Below are positions 12,470 to 23,180 of a stretch of DNA of 64,000 nt, one piece after another. The stretch's first letter is position 1; every line of letters begins with the position of its first letter. Both the position numbers and the translations under genes were made by a program. The notes below the pieces were generated by a model. That model was not told the origin of the DNA. It saw only the letters and a program-made list of their open reading frames with translations, and made no database searches. Source of the stretch: Marasmius tenuissimus (lineage: Eukaryota; Basidiomycota; Agaricomycetes; Agaricales; Marasmiaceae); the NCBI GenBank assembly GCA_029532415.1, contig JAQOTA010000060.1:3720001-3784000 (forward strand). Direction: 5' to 3'.

Positions 12470-14321
12470 ATGCCTGTTCCAGTCTCAGCTTTCGATGTCA
12501 AACCTTGGACACGTCCTGCCGAAACTACCGAGTCTCTTGACTGGGCACCTTTGAAGACTATCGACCTGTCGGTTTTTGACCAGCCGGGCGGGAAAGAGAA
12601 GCTTGCGGACGACTTGCGGGACTCTGCGAAGAACGGTGCGTGTCATTGCAGCGTTGTGTTCCAGTTCATTGACAAATTGACTTTCCACCTCCCCCCAGTC
12701 GGGTTTTGGGTCGTCACCGGTCATGGCATCCCGGACGACGAAGTTTTGCGTCAACTTTCGATCGGTCAGTTCGTCTCGAATTAAGGGCTTAGAAAGCTAA
12801 TTGACCCAAACGATACAGCTAATACTTTCTTCCACTTGGTATGTTCACACGACGGTCAAGCCGAGGGATACAGTCTGACCTACACGGACGTTGTAGCCAC
12901 TGGAGGAGAAAAAGAAGTACCCGTGTGACTTCTCCACCGGCGAGTGAGTACATCATTCATGAGATTCTCGCCTTTTTGTTGAACTTTATCCACAGCTACT
13001 TCGGATATCGTGAACCAACGCGAACGATTGGTTCTACCAACGGTACGCGTGTCCACACCACTCAGTCACTCGCGAACTAACGACTGTCTTGCCCTATAGT
13101 GAAGGAGAACATGGAGATGCTGAACATTCCGAAGTACACTACCAATGACGATTACAAGGATATACCCAAACATGACATCATTAAGGTAATGTCTCGTCGT
13201 TGTCGGGGAGATCTGACCTTGACCGAGTCACTAGGCCTATGAAGACGAAATCGCTGTCTTCCACAGGAAGCTTTTCGAGAACGTCGCCGCCAAGCTATTC
13301 GTTCTCCTCGCCCTGATACTCGAGCTTCCCGAAGATTATTTGCTCAACGTCAGTCGAGGTCAACTCTTCTTAAATGCCTTTTACTTACCTAGGATTCTCG
13401 CGGGTTTGAAATGCAGGCTCATGCGTATGATAGGAAATCCGAAGATCATCTGCGTTATGTGAGCCCGAATATAATGTGTTATTTTTCTCCTCTTCAACTC
13501 ATGCTGACACTACGGCTTGCGTTCATTAGATGATCTATCATCCAAGAACGTTGGAGGAACGCAAAGCTGTTAACGATGGTCGTGGTGGTGGACATACCGA
13601 CTTTGGGTACGTTTACCGCGATACTCGAATTGTGCTGCCAATAATTCCGACATGATTACTGCTCGACTGAATTTCAGATCCCTCACCCTGCTATTCTCCC
13701 AGAACGTCGCAGGTCTTCAGATCCGAACACCTTCGGGAGAGTGGAAGTACGTCAAGCCGGCGCCGGGTGGGATCACTGTGAACAGGTATGTAAACTAAAC
13801 CCAATCTACGTTCCGTTCGATCATACTCAATCAACCTCTTCTAACCCAGCGCCGACGTCCTGCAGTTCTTGACAAAAGGTTACATCAAATCCACAATCCA
13901 CCGTGTTGTTGGTCCTCCACACGATCAATCCTCCATCGAACGTCTCGGACTCGTAAGCCCTGTTCTCTCCCTCCTGATAATATGTCACTTATGCCACCGT
14001 ATCCGTACAGCTCTACTTCGTTCGTCCAAATGATGACGTTCCAATTGTCCCTGTTCCTAGTCCTGTTCTCGACCGTGAAGGCCTACTCACGGAAGAAGAT
14101 AAGAAAGCTCAACAACATCCAGAGAAAGCTCCTACCGGATACGCGTGGACTCGGGCTCGCGTCGAGGTTCGTGTCGGTAAGCTTGGTAAAATTTGGATGC
14201 TAACCCTGGCACGCAGAACGCACACAACAGGGCGAAGCTATCCGTGTCGTACGAAGATACAAGCGAAAAGGACAGGGTATTTGATTTCAAGGGATTAGCA
14301 GTTCCGACACGTTGGGATTAG
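12470..14321 (+). CDS. 2-oxoglutarate/Fe(II)-dependent oxygenase (isopenicillin N synthase-like fold)
   Basis: Thirteen exons join without a break: 12470-12635, 12699-12764, 12819-12838, 12897-12943, 12996-13042, 13100-13185, 13235-13348, 13417-13458, 13530-13606, 13678-13785, 13850-13952, 14011-14166 and 14217-14321. The product is 378 residues. The N-terminal DIOX_N-type region contains GFWVVTGHGIPDDEVL. The iron-binding HxD is in GGGHTDFGSLTLLF and the distal His in KSTIHRVVGPP. The arginine expected to hold 2-oxoglutarate is probably in ERLGLLYF, where the usual RxS serine is absent. The fold catalyses oxidations driven by 2-oxoglutarate decarboxylation. The substrate is unknown; relatives occur in secondary metabolism and nutrient scavenging. 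Fragments of its 3' half recur at 19.6, 24.9 and 28.1 kb. Confidence 0.9.
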
Positions 14322-14716
14322 GGCACAGAGAAGTAAAATTTGGTGAATATGTAAAGTACTGAACGACCGCATCTTGGTCCATGGACAACGAACCACCACG
14401 GTGGCTCTTCTAAGTTCTCACTGTCTCACGGTCCTCAGGGTCTCAAATCTCTCATTCGATGTGCTGGTCAAAACAGAAGGATGACCTCGGTAACTCACTG
14501 GCAGAGGATGTATCTATTGTTAGGCTGTTATATCATGGATTTGGGATTTGAGCACAGCACGGATACTTATATCAGTAGGTCGGTACAAGCCCTCCGACCT
14601 TCCTTTTTGGGGTGTTGATCAATATTTGGCGAATAGAAGTATGCATTCATCAGTTCTCCCTCAGGCCTACCACGATGCTCCCAAACCAGCGACTTCAGCA
14701 GGGCGATGTCACTACC
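14322..14716. promoter_or_regulatory. Intergenic region between oxygenase and chimeric kinase genes
   Basis: The 395-bp gap has no supported coding exon. The stretch just before the kinase start is echoed upstream of the decayed copy near 30.5 kb, so this promoter was duplicated with the gene. No clear TATA box was found. Confidence 0.4.
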
Positions 14717-17466
14717 ATGTACACATCCACACATGAAGACAACAAGCAGCGCAGCGCAATGGTAGGTCGCCACATTAAAGTACATAGAAATGGGTCTCCA
14801 AACTCACATCCCTGTTAGCCGGGGCAAACTTCCGAAACTCAGGAAACATATGAGGACGACCAAGATGACACCAGCTCAGACCCTTCCCATCTTATTCTCC
14901 CTACGCCCTCTCCCGGGCTCACCCCCGCTCATCACTACCACCACTCGCCAGCCGTCGACCCCTCCCCTCCCACATGGCAGGTCTTGGGTCGACCCCCAGT
15001 CTCCGCCGGTCTCAAACGCTCATATGACCACGCAGAGGCGTACAACGTCGAAGGTTTCTTCAGTGATATGAAGAAGCGCAGATTCAATCCATCCTACGAT
15101 CCACACATGGCTCAACGACCAAACTCCATCTCCAGCCCTTACCAACACCAATACCATTCCAACCCACGCTCAGTCTCCCTCGACATCCGAACTCCCGAAG
15201 AGCTAGCCGCCGTTAATGCATCCCTGGTCACCCTCGGACGAGACGTCACAGGCACAGTCCCCAACCATCATCGATATCACCCACCTGCACCCACCGCCAA
15301 CGCTGCCCCCGACTATTTTGATCCAGTCAGTCTCAGTCAGATGGGCTTGGCCGGTCTGCCGGGTATCCCTTCCGACGCCGACTTTGCCGCTGCAGCTGCA
15401 GCGTACAATCCAATTGCACCTTACGCCCGCAGCAGACACTCCCATTCTCACTCTCACTCGTCTTATCCTCCCATGTACCCTCCATCCGCCAACAGCAACA
15501 AGTACCCTTACGCCGCCGCCGCCAACCAACCAGCACCACCACTCGACACCGCCTCCCTCGCAGGCCCAGGTGCAGGCGGCTTCCCTCACTCTCATTCTTC
15601 ACATTCACGGCTCTCTGCTACAGGCCACACTCCTCAGTTCGACTATATGCATACTCACGTATCGAGCTCGGGCAGTGTCCCCAGCGGTCCTCATGTCAGT
15701 GTCGGCATCAGCGCCAGTGGCTATGGCACCAAACAGTACCGTCCTATCGTCCCTCTCAAGAGTGCTGGTCCCGGAACCAGCCCCTTATTGCAATTTCAAG
15801 GAGTCAGGTCCCTCACACCCGCTCGTGGAGATCCAGTCAATCCGACCTCTACGTTAGCGACCACTCAGGGTGATACAAGATTGATAAATCCGTCGTTTTT
15901 CGAAGACTATTTCCGGTTCCTAGGGGGTTGTGATGATGACGGCGCAGGGGAAGGTGTGGCTCAAAGTCACTGTACGCCTGGGAAGAGGGCTGGAGGCGGA
16001 GAGGTAGAGAGGACGAGCATGCAAGAGTACTCGATATCACGCGTTCGGAAGTTTTTCGAAGACGAGCCAAAGTGCCGAAAAGTGTTACAAATGAAGGGAG
16101 ACAAAGCCCAAAGGTGGCTCGACCTCTTGCAAGCAGTAGGTGCAGTGCTTCGTCTACCACAATCCGCGCATTGACGGATTCGTCCCTTTGCAGCTCATGG
16201 ATAACTCCGGATATCCAAGACAAACAAGGTCGAACATATTCAAGGTCATGCTACATCTTTCGAAGAACTCGGGTATGTATCCCGAATGCTTGACGATCAA
16301 GAATGTCGAGAAGTTGGGGGAACATCCGGTCGCGGGTGGCGGGTTTGGAGACGTTTGGAAGGGAAGAGTTGCGGAGCAGACTGTGTGTCTGAAAGTTGTG
16401 AGAGTCTTCAACGCGTCAGACCTTCAGCAACTGGTCAAGGTTTGTATGATTTTGACTTGGATTCAGGGGCTTTAATTCACTGGGACTTAGGAGTATATGC
16501 AAGAAGCCATTGTTTGGCAGCAACTGCGGCATCCGAATCTTCTGCCGTTCGTCGGGATGTACTATCTCAGCAAAAGCCAAGGACAACTGTGTCTGGTCTC
16601 GCCGTGGATGGAGCGGGGTAACCTCGTAATGTACCTCAAGGATACCCCTAAAGAACAAGTCAATCACTATTCTTTAGTAAACAATTCCTCCATTTCTCTG
16701 CTACGACACCTGCTCACGTATTTGTAGGCATCCGATACGGCATCTGGTCTTGCCTATCTCCACGACAGGAAAATTTTTCACGGCGACATGAAAGGGGTGA
16801 GACTCTAGTCCGTTCTCGCATTCAGACCACTCAAACTGAGAGCCTTTGCCCCAATCAGGTCAACATTCTCATTACCCCCGAGCTCAGAGCCTGTATAGCA
16901 GATTTTGGACTCTCACATGTCGCCGACTCTCACGCCCTAAAGTTGACAACGTCCGTTACGAGTCGATCGCGGGGAACAACGAGATGGCTGGCACCAGAGC
17001 TGCTGATACCAAAACCCTCGAGCGTCACCACGAGGCAGAGTGATATATATGCTTACGGATGTGTCTGCTATGAGGTGCGTTCTCACTCATGTGTCGGTAT
17101 ACCTCTGGATCATGATCATTCATGATTCTATAGATCTTTGCGGGACGCGTCCCATTCTACGATCTCATAGATAGCGCAGTTCTGATAGCGGTCTATGTCG
17201 AAAAACAGCACCCTTCCCGCCCGGCAGAGCTGGATGATGACGATCTGTGGAAGCTTCTGACTTCGTGTTGGAATTATGATCCCTCAAATCGACCTACTGC
17301 TGCGGACCTTCTTAACCGCGTCCGCCTTCTTCAGAGTTCGAGGATTCCTGGTGGGGAAAGCAGCGGTATAGAGTCTGCGCCGAGCTGGAAGTCACTCGAT
17401 GTCGATAGAATAAGGAGCAACGTGGATTATCCATCCCTAAATTTAGGACTCTTGGATAGCATTTGA
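14717..17466 (+). CDS. Chimeric protein: disordered regulator-like N-terminus fused to TKL-type kinase
   Basis: Seven exons, all with phase-0 introns, give 803 residues: 14717-14761, 14819-16135, 16194-16439, 16491-16676, 16728-16796, 16859-17074 and 17134-17466. Residues 1 to about 370 are low-complexity (Ser, Pro, His, Ala, Tyr), with conserved-looking blocks such as VSAGLKRSYDHAEAYN and KKRRFNPSYDPHMAQR. These resemble, from memory, the C-terminal half of a conserved basidiomycete C2H2 regulator; no zinc finger is present. A helical pre-kinase segment follows. The kinase domain has a good glycine loop (GGGFGDVW), the VAIK lysine (VCLKVV), HGDMKGVNIL in the catalytic loop (HRD arginine replaced, Asp, Lys and Asn kept), ADFGLS and LAPELL. 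It therefore looks catalytically competent. The start is supported by the same ATG and leader in the decayed copy at 30531. Confidence 0.85.
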
Positions 17467-17775
17467 ACGGACAGACCTGTGTGGATACCATCTTTCTGTA
17501 ATTGTCAATAAGATAAGTATATCAATCAGATCAATCTGAATCGAATCACGACGTGATACTAGTCTTCAACTATAATCATCGAATCTGCGCCCATCAACGC
17601 CCGCAGGCCACGCCAGAGACCTGAACGTTGAACGATGGGCTCTGGTTCTGAGAATAAAATGGTATGAAGAAAGCTTGAAGGTAGGTCAAGGGGCGATCTA
17701 CCACATGGATTTCATGCCATGTTGCCCACACGCAGACCGTTGAAAAGTTACCACTAGTTTGCCACCATTCCAAGG
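17467..17775. other. Convergent spacer between chimeric kinase and a kinase pseudogene
   Basis: About 310 bp with no coding signal. Parts are similar to the spacers near 32.4-32.6, 26.6 and 45.7 kb that lie just past the 3' ends of the other kinase copies. Confidence 0.4.
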
Positions 17776-18813
17776 TCAGTATTCAGAGCCTCCGACTATT
17801 TCAGAACCGATAGTCCGCAGGGGGGGAGAGGCAACGAATAACTGTCCTCGAGAACCGTCATTGCGAACGAGTATACATCTGAAGCTAGGCACACTGCACC
17901 ATTCCCGATGTAAATCTCGGGAGCGAACCATCGATAGAGGTTGGCTGCTCCCTTGCTCTGTGTGAATGGCGGGCTCGTCATATCCTCGACCATCTGTTGA
18001 GTACTGTGGACGAGGTGAGCTTTTGTAGCGAAAGATGATAGAGGGAACCCAAACCTTGCGTAAACCAAAGTCAGCCAAGAGGGGCTTACCCTCGGCGTTG
18101 ATCGAGATACTGGCCTGCAAAATACACTTCGTCAGAGACAGCCACTTCATAAGGGATAGACAAGAGCGTACAGCTTGAATGTCGCCATGAACGACCGGAG
18201 GATCCATCTGACAATGTAGAACGTGGATTCCGTGGGCGACGTTCCGGGTCTACAGGGCACGGACGACCAACATCAGGAAACATACTACAGCTACAGAGAT
18301 TAGGACGTCATTACTAGCTTCCCGTAATCGATTTGAGCGTCGTTTTTCTTGACATGCACGAGGGCGGTTCCATCATCTTGCCAAAGGCTCGCCATGTACC
18401 TTTCATCCGACGAATACATTAGTCAGTCGGATACGAGCAAAGCTCGCGTAGCACTCACGGACGCCCCTCATGGACCTGCGAGAAGCTATGAAACGAAAGA
18501 AACGTTTCTGAAGCAATGCTCCATATCTTCTCCCATATTTGAACCTCGCAGGAATCCCTAAAAGAGAAGGATGTCAGTCATGAGATGCATAAAGAGGCAC
18601 GACAGAACCAACCCTCATCGTGTGCCCATCTCCCTTCCACAGCTCTCACAACCTTTGATTATGACAGTCTCTCGCTGCAGGTACCGACCGCGATGATGCC
18701 AGACATGTACCTATTGGCGATTACGCCCTCGCACAGCGTGACGATCCACTCAGCTGCTGGTTGTGGACCGGAGATGGATATAGCGAGCTTTCCAACCAGG
18801 GGTCTTGTGGCAT
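17776..18813 (-). pseudogene. MLKL-like kinase relic with internal deletion (copy 1)
   Basis: Reading leftward, exon 1 starts MPQDPW at 18813 but is frameshifted within the first ten codons and lacks several residues of the helical bundle. It then runs directly into the kinase N-lobe near 18690: the second bundle exon, the coiled-coil brace and the VAIK exon have been deleted. The later kinase exons are recognisable (VVHGDIQA, then LLADFGL, then [15 protein letters not shown]), but the terminal C-lobe exon is missing. It is therefore a deletion derivative of the family whose intact members lie at 45.7-56.4 kb. It is convergent with the chimeric kinase gene. Confidence 0.8.
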
Positions 18814-18987
18814 CGGCGCGATGAGAGAGAAAAGAAGGATCTGCTTCTTGAGAGATGATTTTGATGGAAAATAAAATTGGACAACGTAGACGGTGGCTCC
18901 GCCTATTTGATCAGTGGATGTTTCGGACATTTTACGGGAAAGGGCGAGGTGCTTTCGAGAGGTGGTTGCAGGGCTTTAGATGTGTTT

Positions 18988-19071
18988 GATGCGGCTTTGG
19001 AGATGTTTGATGGGGATTCGGAGGTGTTTGGGGCGGATTCGAAGATGTTTAGGGTGGACTCGGAGGTGTTT
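18988..19071 (+). repeat. Four tandem 21-bp units
   Basis: The four units 18988-19008, 19009-19029, 19030-19050 and 19051-19071 share a g-rich start and end in (g/a)a(g/t)(g/a)tgttt. A partial fifth precedes them. Because 21 is a multiple of 3, the plus strand reads as a seven-residue repeat with Glu/Lys, Val/Met and Phe at fixed positions. A related array lies in the opposite orientation at about 24370-24432. Confidence 0.75.
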
Positions 19072-19279
19072 GAAATGGGTTTGCTACTGTTCGTATCTCT
19101 TCCCCGCGCTCTACCCTTCTTGATTTATTTTTCATATGTCTCATCTTCCCAGGTTGATCCAGCACCAATTTCATTGCAATCCAATCGTAAATTCATGACC
19201 GTCGATAAACCGCCGATAAACCTTTCGAGATTCGGGACGCGTCTGGAGTCAAGTTTTCGCCTGTTTTGAATGCTTAGTA

Positions 19280-19450
19280 CACGTGTTTGACGAAAGAACG
19301 AGCACAAACCTATGATGAGCGACAACAGAGTCTGAGCTCCTTGATCCAGTCAGTCCAGGTCGTCGTGGTGGAAAGCAGCCAAGATGTGAACGCGTGCACG
19401 GGCCAGATTTGCACAGCATTCTGACACCATCTCGTGACGACGTGGACGCA
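19280..19450. repeat. Recurring spacer block, copy 1 of 3
   Basis: About 170 bp that reappear, diverged, at 27795-27965 and 53398-53555. All share the stretches gtggtggaaagca (or close) and gcgtgcacgggcca. The block lies between the kinase 5' region and the oxygenase scrap in the first two units. Its role is unknown; it is useful as a marker of the duplicated segment. Confidence 0.65.
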
Positions 19451-19599
19451 AGGACCATTGGCATTTCTTTTTATTTTTCCTTTCCCACTCGGTCAAATTC
19501 TGAGTTTCGCCTCTGGAGTCTGTCTATTCTTCAAGGTGCTCTGGGGTTATTCCGATAGAGAACACTTCAAGGCTCCAACGATAGATTATATACGGACTC

Positions 19600-20121
19600 T
19601 TAAGCTCCGCTGGCCGGTTTTCGGTCCCTTATTTCACCGCTCTACTTCGTTCGTCCGAGCGACGACGTCCCACTCACTCGGTCAAATCCTGAGTGTGAGC
19701 TCTATCTGCTCTTTGAGTCTTCTGGGGTTACTTCGAAGGAATAAATATAAATATACTTCAAGGTTTCGAACACAGCATCACCTACAGGCTCTTAAGCTTA
19801 AGCTCCGCCGGCCATCTTCCGATGATATGTCCCTTATTCCGCCGCTCTACTTTGTTCGTCCAAATGACAACGTCCTCATCGCCCCTGTTCCGGATCCTGT
19901 TCTTGATGGTGAAGGCTTACTCGCTGAAGAAGACAAGAGCGCTCAACAACATCCAGAGAAAGCTCTCGCTGGATACCCATGAACACGGGCTCGCGACGAG
20001 GTTCGCGTTGGTATGCTTACAGTCGCTGAACTGGGAGGCTATAGTAACCCCGACATATGAAAACACGAGCGAAAGGGATGGGGTATCTAATTTGAAGGGA
20101 TTGGCAGTTCCGGCACGTTGA
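19600..20121 (+). pseudogene. 3' fragment of the oxygenase gene (relic A)
   Basis: The last two exons of the 12.5-kb oxygenase are recognisable: LYFVRPNDNV near 19850, then a Glu/Asp-rich stretch and GLAVPAR near 20110. An in-frame TGA follows the codons for AGYP. A shorter duplicate of the LYFVRP segment lies about 200 bp upstream, so the fragment is itself rearranged. No N-terminal or metal-binding exons are present. Confidence 0.75.
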
Positions 20122-20429
20122 TTAGGACGCATGGAAGTAATTTCAGGGAACGTATGGAAGATGTAGCTGCATCCTCGATCATTCGAGGAAGCCTCGAGGT
20201 ATCCGGCTTAAAAAGGCTCCACATCTAGGAATAGCTCCAAAGCTTGTCAGATCGGGAACGCGGTATTGACAAGGACAGAGTCGAGTCTTGCCATGCGGCC
20301 ATGGTGTGGCCAAAAGCCCACCAAATTCGGTTGCTGTGAACGGCATTGACGACCACAGCATCCAGACTTGCCTTATCTCTTGACCATCTCCCCCTCCCCT
20401 CTACCAAGCCCCTTCAAGCCGCAAGCTCG
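20122..20429 (+). promoter_or_regulatory. 5' region of the tail-anchored protein gene (copy 1)
   Basis: The last 90 bp before the ATG are well conserved at 25370-25461, 28650-28740 and partly 28970-29028. They therefore form part of the duplicated unit, probably the core promoter and leader. No canonical TATA box was identified. Confidence 0.4.
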
Positions 20430-21301
20430 ATGTTATCCCAGTTCTTCCAAAAGGCACGAAACTTTCGGATTAGCGGCAGCACCTTCAACACCGTTCAGGG
20501 AGATCGGTACAACTACTATTCCAGGCGTCAGGAACTCGATGATGTGAGTAGAGAACGTTGTGTTGGATTGACGAAATCTGACGTTGGCCCTAGTATCGTA
20601 ACATAAGAGACGGTCGAATCGTGGAATTGAGGGCGGATCACCAGGACGACCCCACTCCGGCGACCACTCGAGATGATACGAGTGGAACAAATCCGTCGAA
20701 TCCTTTCCGCTCCCGGCCATCAGAGAGCGACCCAGTCCAAACGCATTCCCAGACGAACCAGCCTGAGAACACCGCCACTCGAGACCATACGAGTCAAAGT
20801 AGTACGAGCTCGCCGAATCGCTTCTACCCTGCGGACGATCGGAGCGACCCAGCAGATGCGACCCCTACCTCAGCGGCTGCTCAAAATGATGAAGGTTCTG
20901 CAAACCGTTTGGGTTTCCGAGAATCCCAAGAGGGTGACTCAGTGACAACGAACCGGAACCATTATGGGGACAACTACGAACGGTGCACTGTGGGCAGGAC
21001 TTCGAGGAACACTTACAACGTGGGAGGCGACTACAACATTGTTCAGGACAGTTACAACGTGGAAAAGCGAATTGGTTTCTCAGCCCTCATCTTTCCATAT
21101 GCCCCAATATCTATCACCAAAGAACCTTACGATATTTCTCCCCCTGCCATCTTCTCTCGCCCTTATTTTACTTCTATGATTTCCTCTATCTGTGTCATCG
21201 CTTTCGCTTCAATCCTTCCCCATTATGTCCTGTTATTATCCCGCTCTTCGTATCTCATTTCTGATTCTCGATATCCTGTAGCCCTCCCTGCCGCTACATG
21301 A
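20430..21301 (+). CDS. Small tail-anchored protein with G/N/Y-rich motifs (family copy 1)
   Basis: Two exons, 20430-20543 and 20594-21301, join in phase 0 to give 273 residues. Exon 1 is almost entirely one motif: FFQKARNFRISGS, then a TFNTVQGDRYNYY block. Similar N-terminal blocks occur in many predicted Agaricomycete proteins. The middle is disordered and rich in Asp, Thr, Ser, Pro and Gln. At about residues 162-196 is a second G/N/Y/V-rich block containing TYNVGGDYNIVQDSYNV, which partly repeats the first motif. Residues about 230-253 are strongly hydrophobic, followed by a short polar end, consistent with a C-terminal membrane anchor. No enzyme domain is visible. The gene ends about 340 bp from the 3' end of a kinase copy on the other strand, an arrangement repeated in the window. 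Function is unknown; an amyloid-type signalling role is speculation. Confidence 0.7.
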
Positions 21302-21639
21302 TTGTTATATTTGGGTACCTTTACTGGGGTTTCGCTTTGTTGATATATTGGCCGATATGTATGCATCTATGTGTTATAGAATATGCGCTCGTTACTATTC
21401 AACGTCCATCCTCTTATGTTCCATTCCTACTATGGCCACGACAGCGTGATAACCCTTTCCCCCTTCCCCCCGGTCTCCACTGCTACTCAAGTATGTCCAA
21501 GCAGAAATAAAACCAAGTTTGCTCGCACATTCGTATCGGTAGATTGAGGGGGATAAAATTTATCGTATCGGTTCCGTGCTTCGTTGCATACACGCAGACT
21601 ATCAAAAAGTTACTACCAATTCGTCACTAGTTCAGCGCC

Positions 21640-23180
21640 GGTATTCGAACTCGTAGCCTCCAACCTTTTCAAAACCTCATCAATCCCAGGCCTCGCGCTC
21701 GGCGTACGATTCCAACACTACTCCATCACTTTCCATAAATCAACATCCAACCACCTCTCCTTAACCCTCGTATCCGTCGGTCGTTTAGGGTTCCGCCCAT
21801 TCGCAACACTCAACACGACTTCCGGGGGATGCTCGAACTGAGTGAAAGGTTGGTTATGCGTCGACAGCTACGAAAGTAAGAGTAAGAAACAATGATCGAA
21901 AGGAGAAGGAGGGAGAGAACGAACCTCGAGGACCGCCATCGCGAAAGAGTATACATCCGAAACCAGAGACACCGCGCCATCCTTGATGTAAGTCTCGGGG
22001 GCGAACCGTCGGTAGAGGTTGGCTGTTCCGTTGCTTTGAGTGCACGGCGTGCTCGTCATATCTTCGACCATCTGTCAAGCACCGAGAACGAGATGAGCTT
22101 TGGTAGCGAGCGATCCGTGGAGGAACACGAACCTTGGATAGACCAAAGTCAACCAAGAGAGGATCACCCTCAGCGTTGATCGAGATATTGGCCTACAGGG
22201 TATCTGGCGTCAGAGATAGTTACTTCATGGAGGATAAGCGAGAACGCACAGCTTGAATGTCACCATGAACAACCGGAGGATCCATCTGACAATGTAGAAC
22301 ATGAATTTCATGGGCAATGTTCCGGATCTACAGTGCACGGAAACCACCCGTCACAAAACAAACTTCAGGTATGAAGAGCAGGACGTGCTTACCAGCTTCC
22401 GGTAGTCAACCTGAGCATTGTTTTTCTTGATGCAAGAGCGGTCCCTGTCTCTTGCCAGGGGCTCACCATGTACCTGCCATCCGACGAGTTTATTAGCACA
22501 TCAGAAACGAGCAAAGACCGGCATAATAGTCACGGACGTCCTTCATCGACCTGCGAAAAGCCATAGAACGGGAGAATATATCGTCCCTGGTCGATACACC
22601 AGATCTTCTCCCATATCTGAACCTCTCGCACGAATCGCTAGAAAAGACAGAGGTAAGCCATAGGACGCGAACAAAAGTCACAACAGGACCAACCCTCATC
22701 GTGTGCTCATCCCCTTCCACAGCTCTCACAACCCTGATCGCGACATTCCCCCGCTGCAGATACCGGCCGCGATAGACATCCACGGTCGCTGTGCCAGCTA
22801 TAGCGCGTGTTTCCATGCCGGTGATCTCGCCAGATACGGGGTTTGGTTCTGGGAGAGGAATCTTGGTCGTTATCTGTAGCTGGTACAGGTTTTGCGAGAG
22901 CTCGGCGACTTGATCTTCTTAGTCGTGCTCTTGCTCAGTTTGGCTAGGGACTGTATACATTCTGGTCAGTGATGAACAGAAATACTATAGCCGAGATGAA
23001 ACGGAACGCACCTGCTGCATCACCCGCATCATATCCTTCACCTCCTGAATCTCCCTCGTAATGTCTCCTTGTCCTCGAATACTCCTCTCCCCGTACTCTC
23101 TCGTGACTGCTTCTACTATCAGTCTTGTCATAGTTAGCACATATGATCAAGGCTGTGAACTGAAGGTTCAGAAGACTGCT
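21640..23180 (-). pseudogene. MLKL-like kinase relic lacking start and helical bundle (copy 2)
   Basis: Most kinase exons are present: the VAIK exon (VAIRVV), a catalytic loop exon, the DFGLSKV exon, the APE exon and the C-lobe exon. The 5' end is wrong. Sequence that normally lies upstream of the start codon (reading LIICANY in the relatives) runs directly into the coiled-coil brace at about 23110, removing the start codon and both helical-bundle exons. The brace-kinase linker near 22920 is frameshifted relative to the intact copies. It is tail-to-tail with the tail-anchored gene ending at 21301. Confidence 0.8.

Larger units (their letters stand above)
18814..19599. other. Upstream region with 21-bp repeats and a recurring spacer block
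   Basis: No gene is supported. The stretch holds a short tandem repeat (18988-19071) and a block of about 170 bp (19280-19450) that recurs at 27.8 and 53.4 kb; both are listed separately. Confidence 0.5.

Noticed and set aside
15203..15857. Open frames of 91-213 codons on both strands
   Set aside because: They are alternative frames of the long low-complexity exon of the chimeric kinase, whose own frame joins correctly to the kinase exons.
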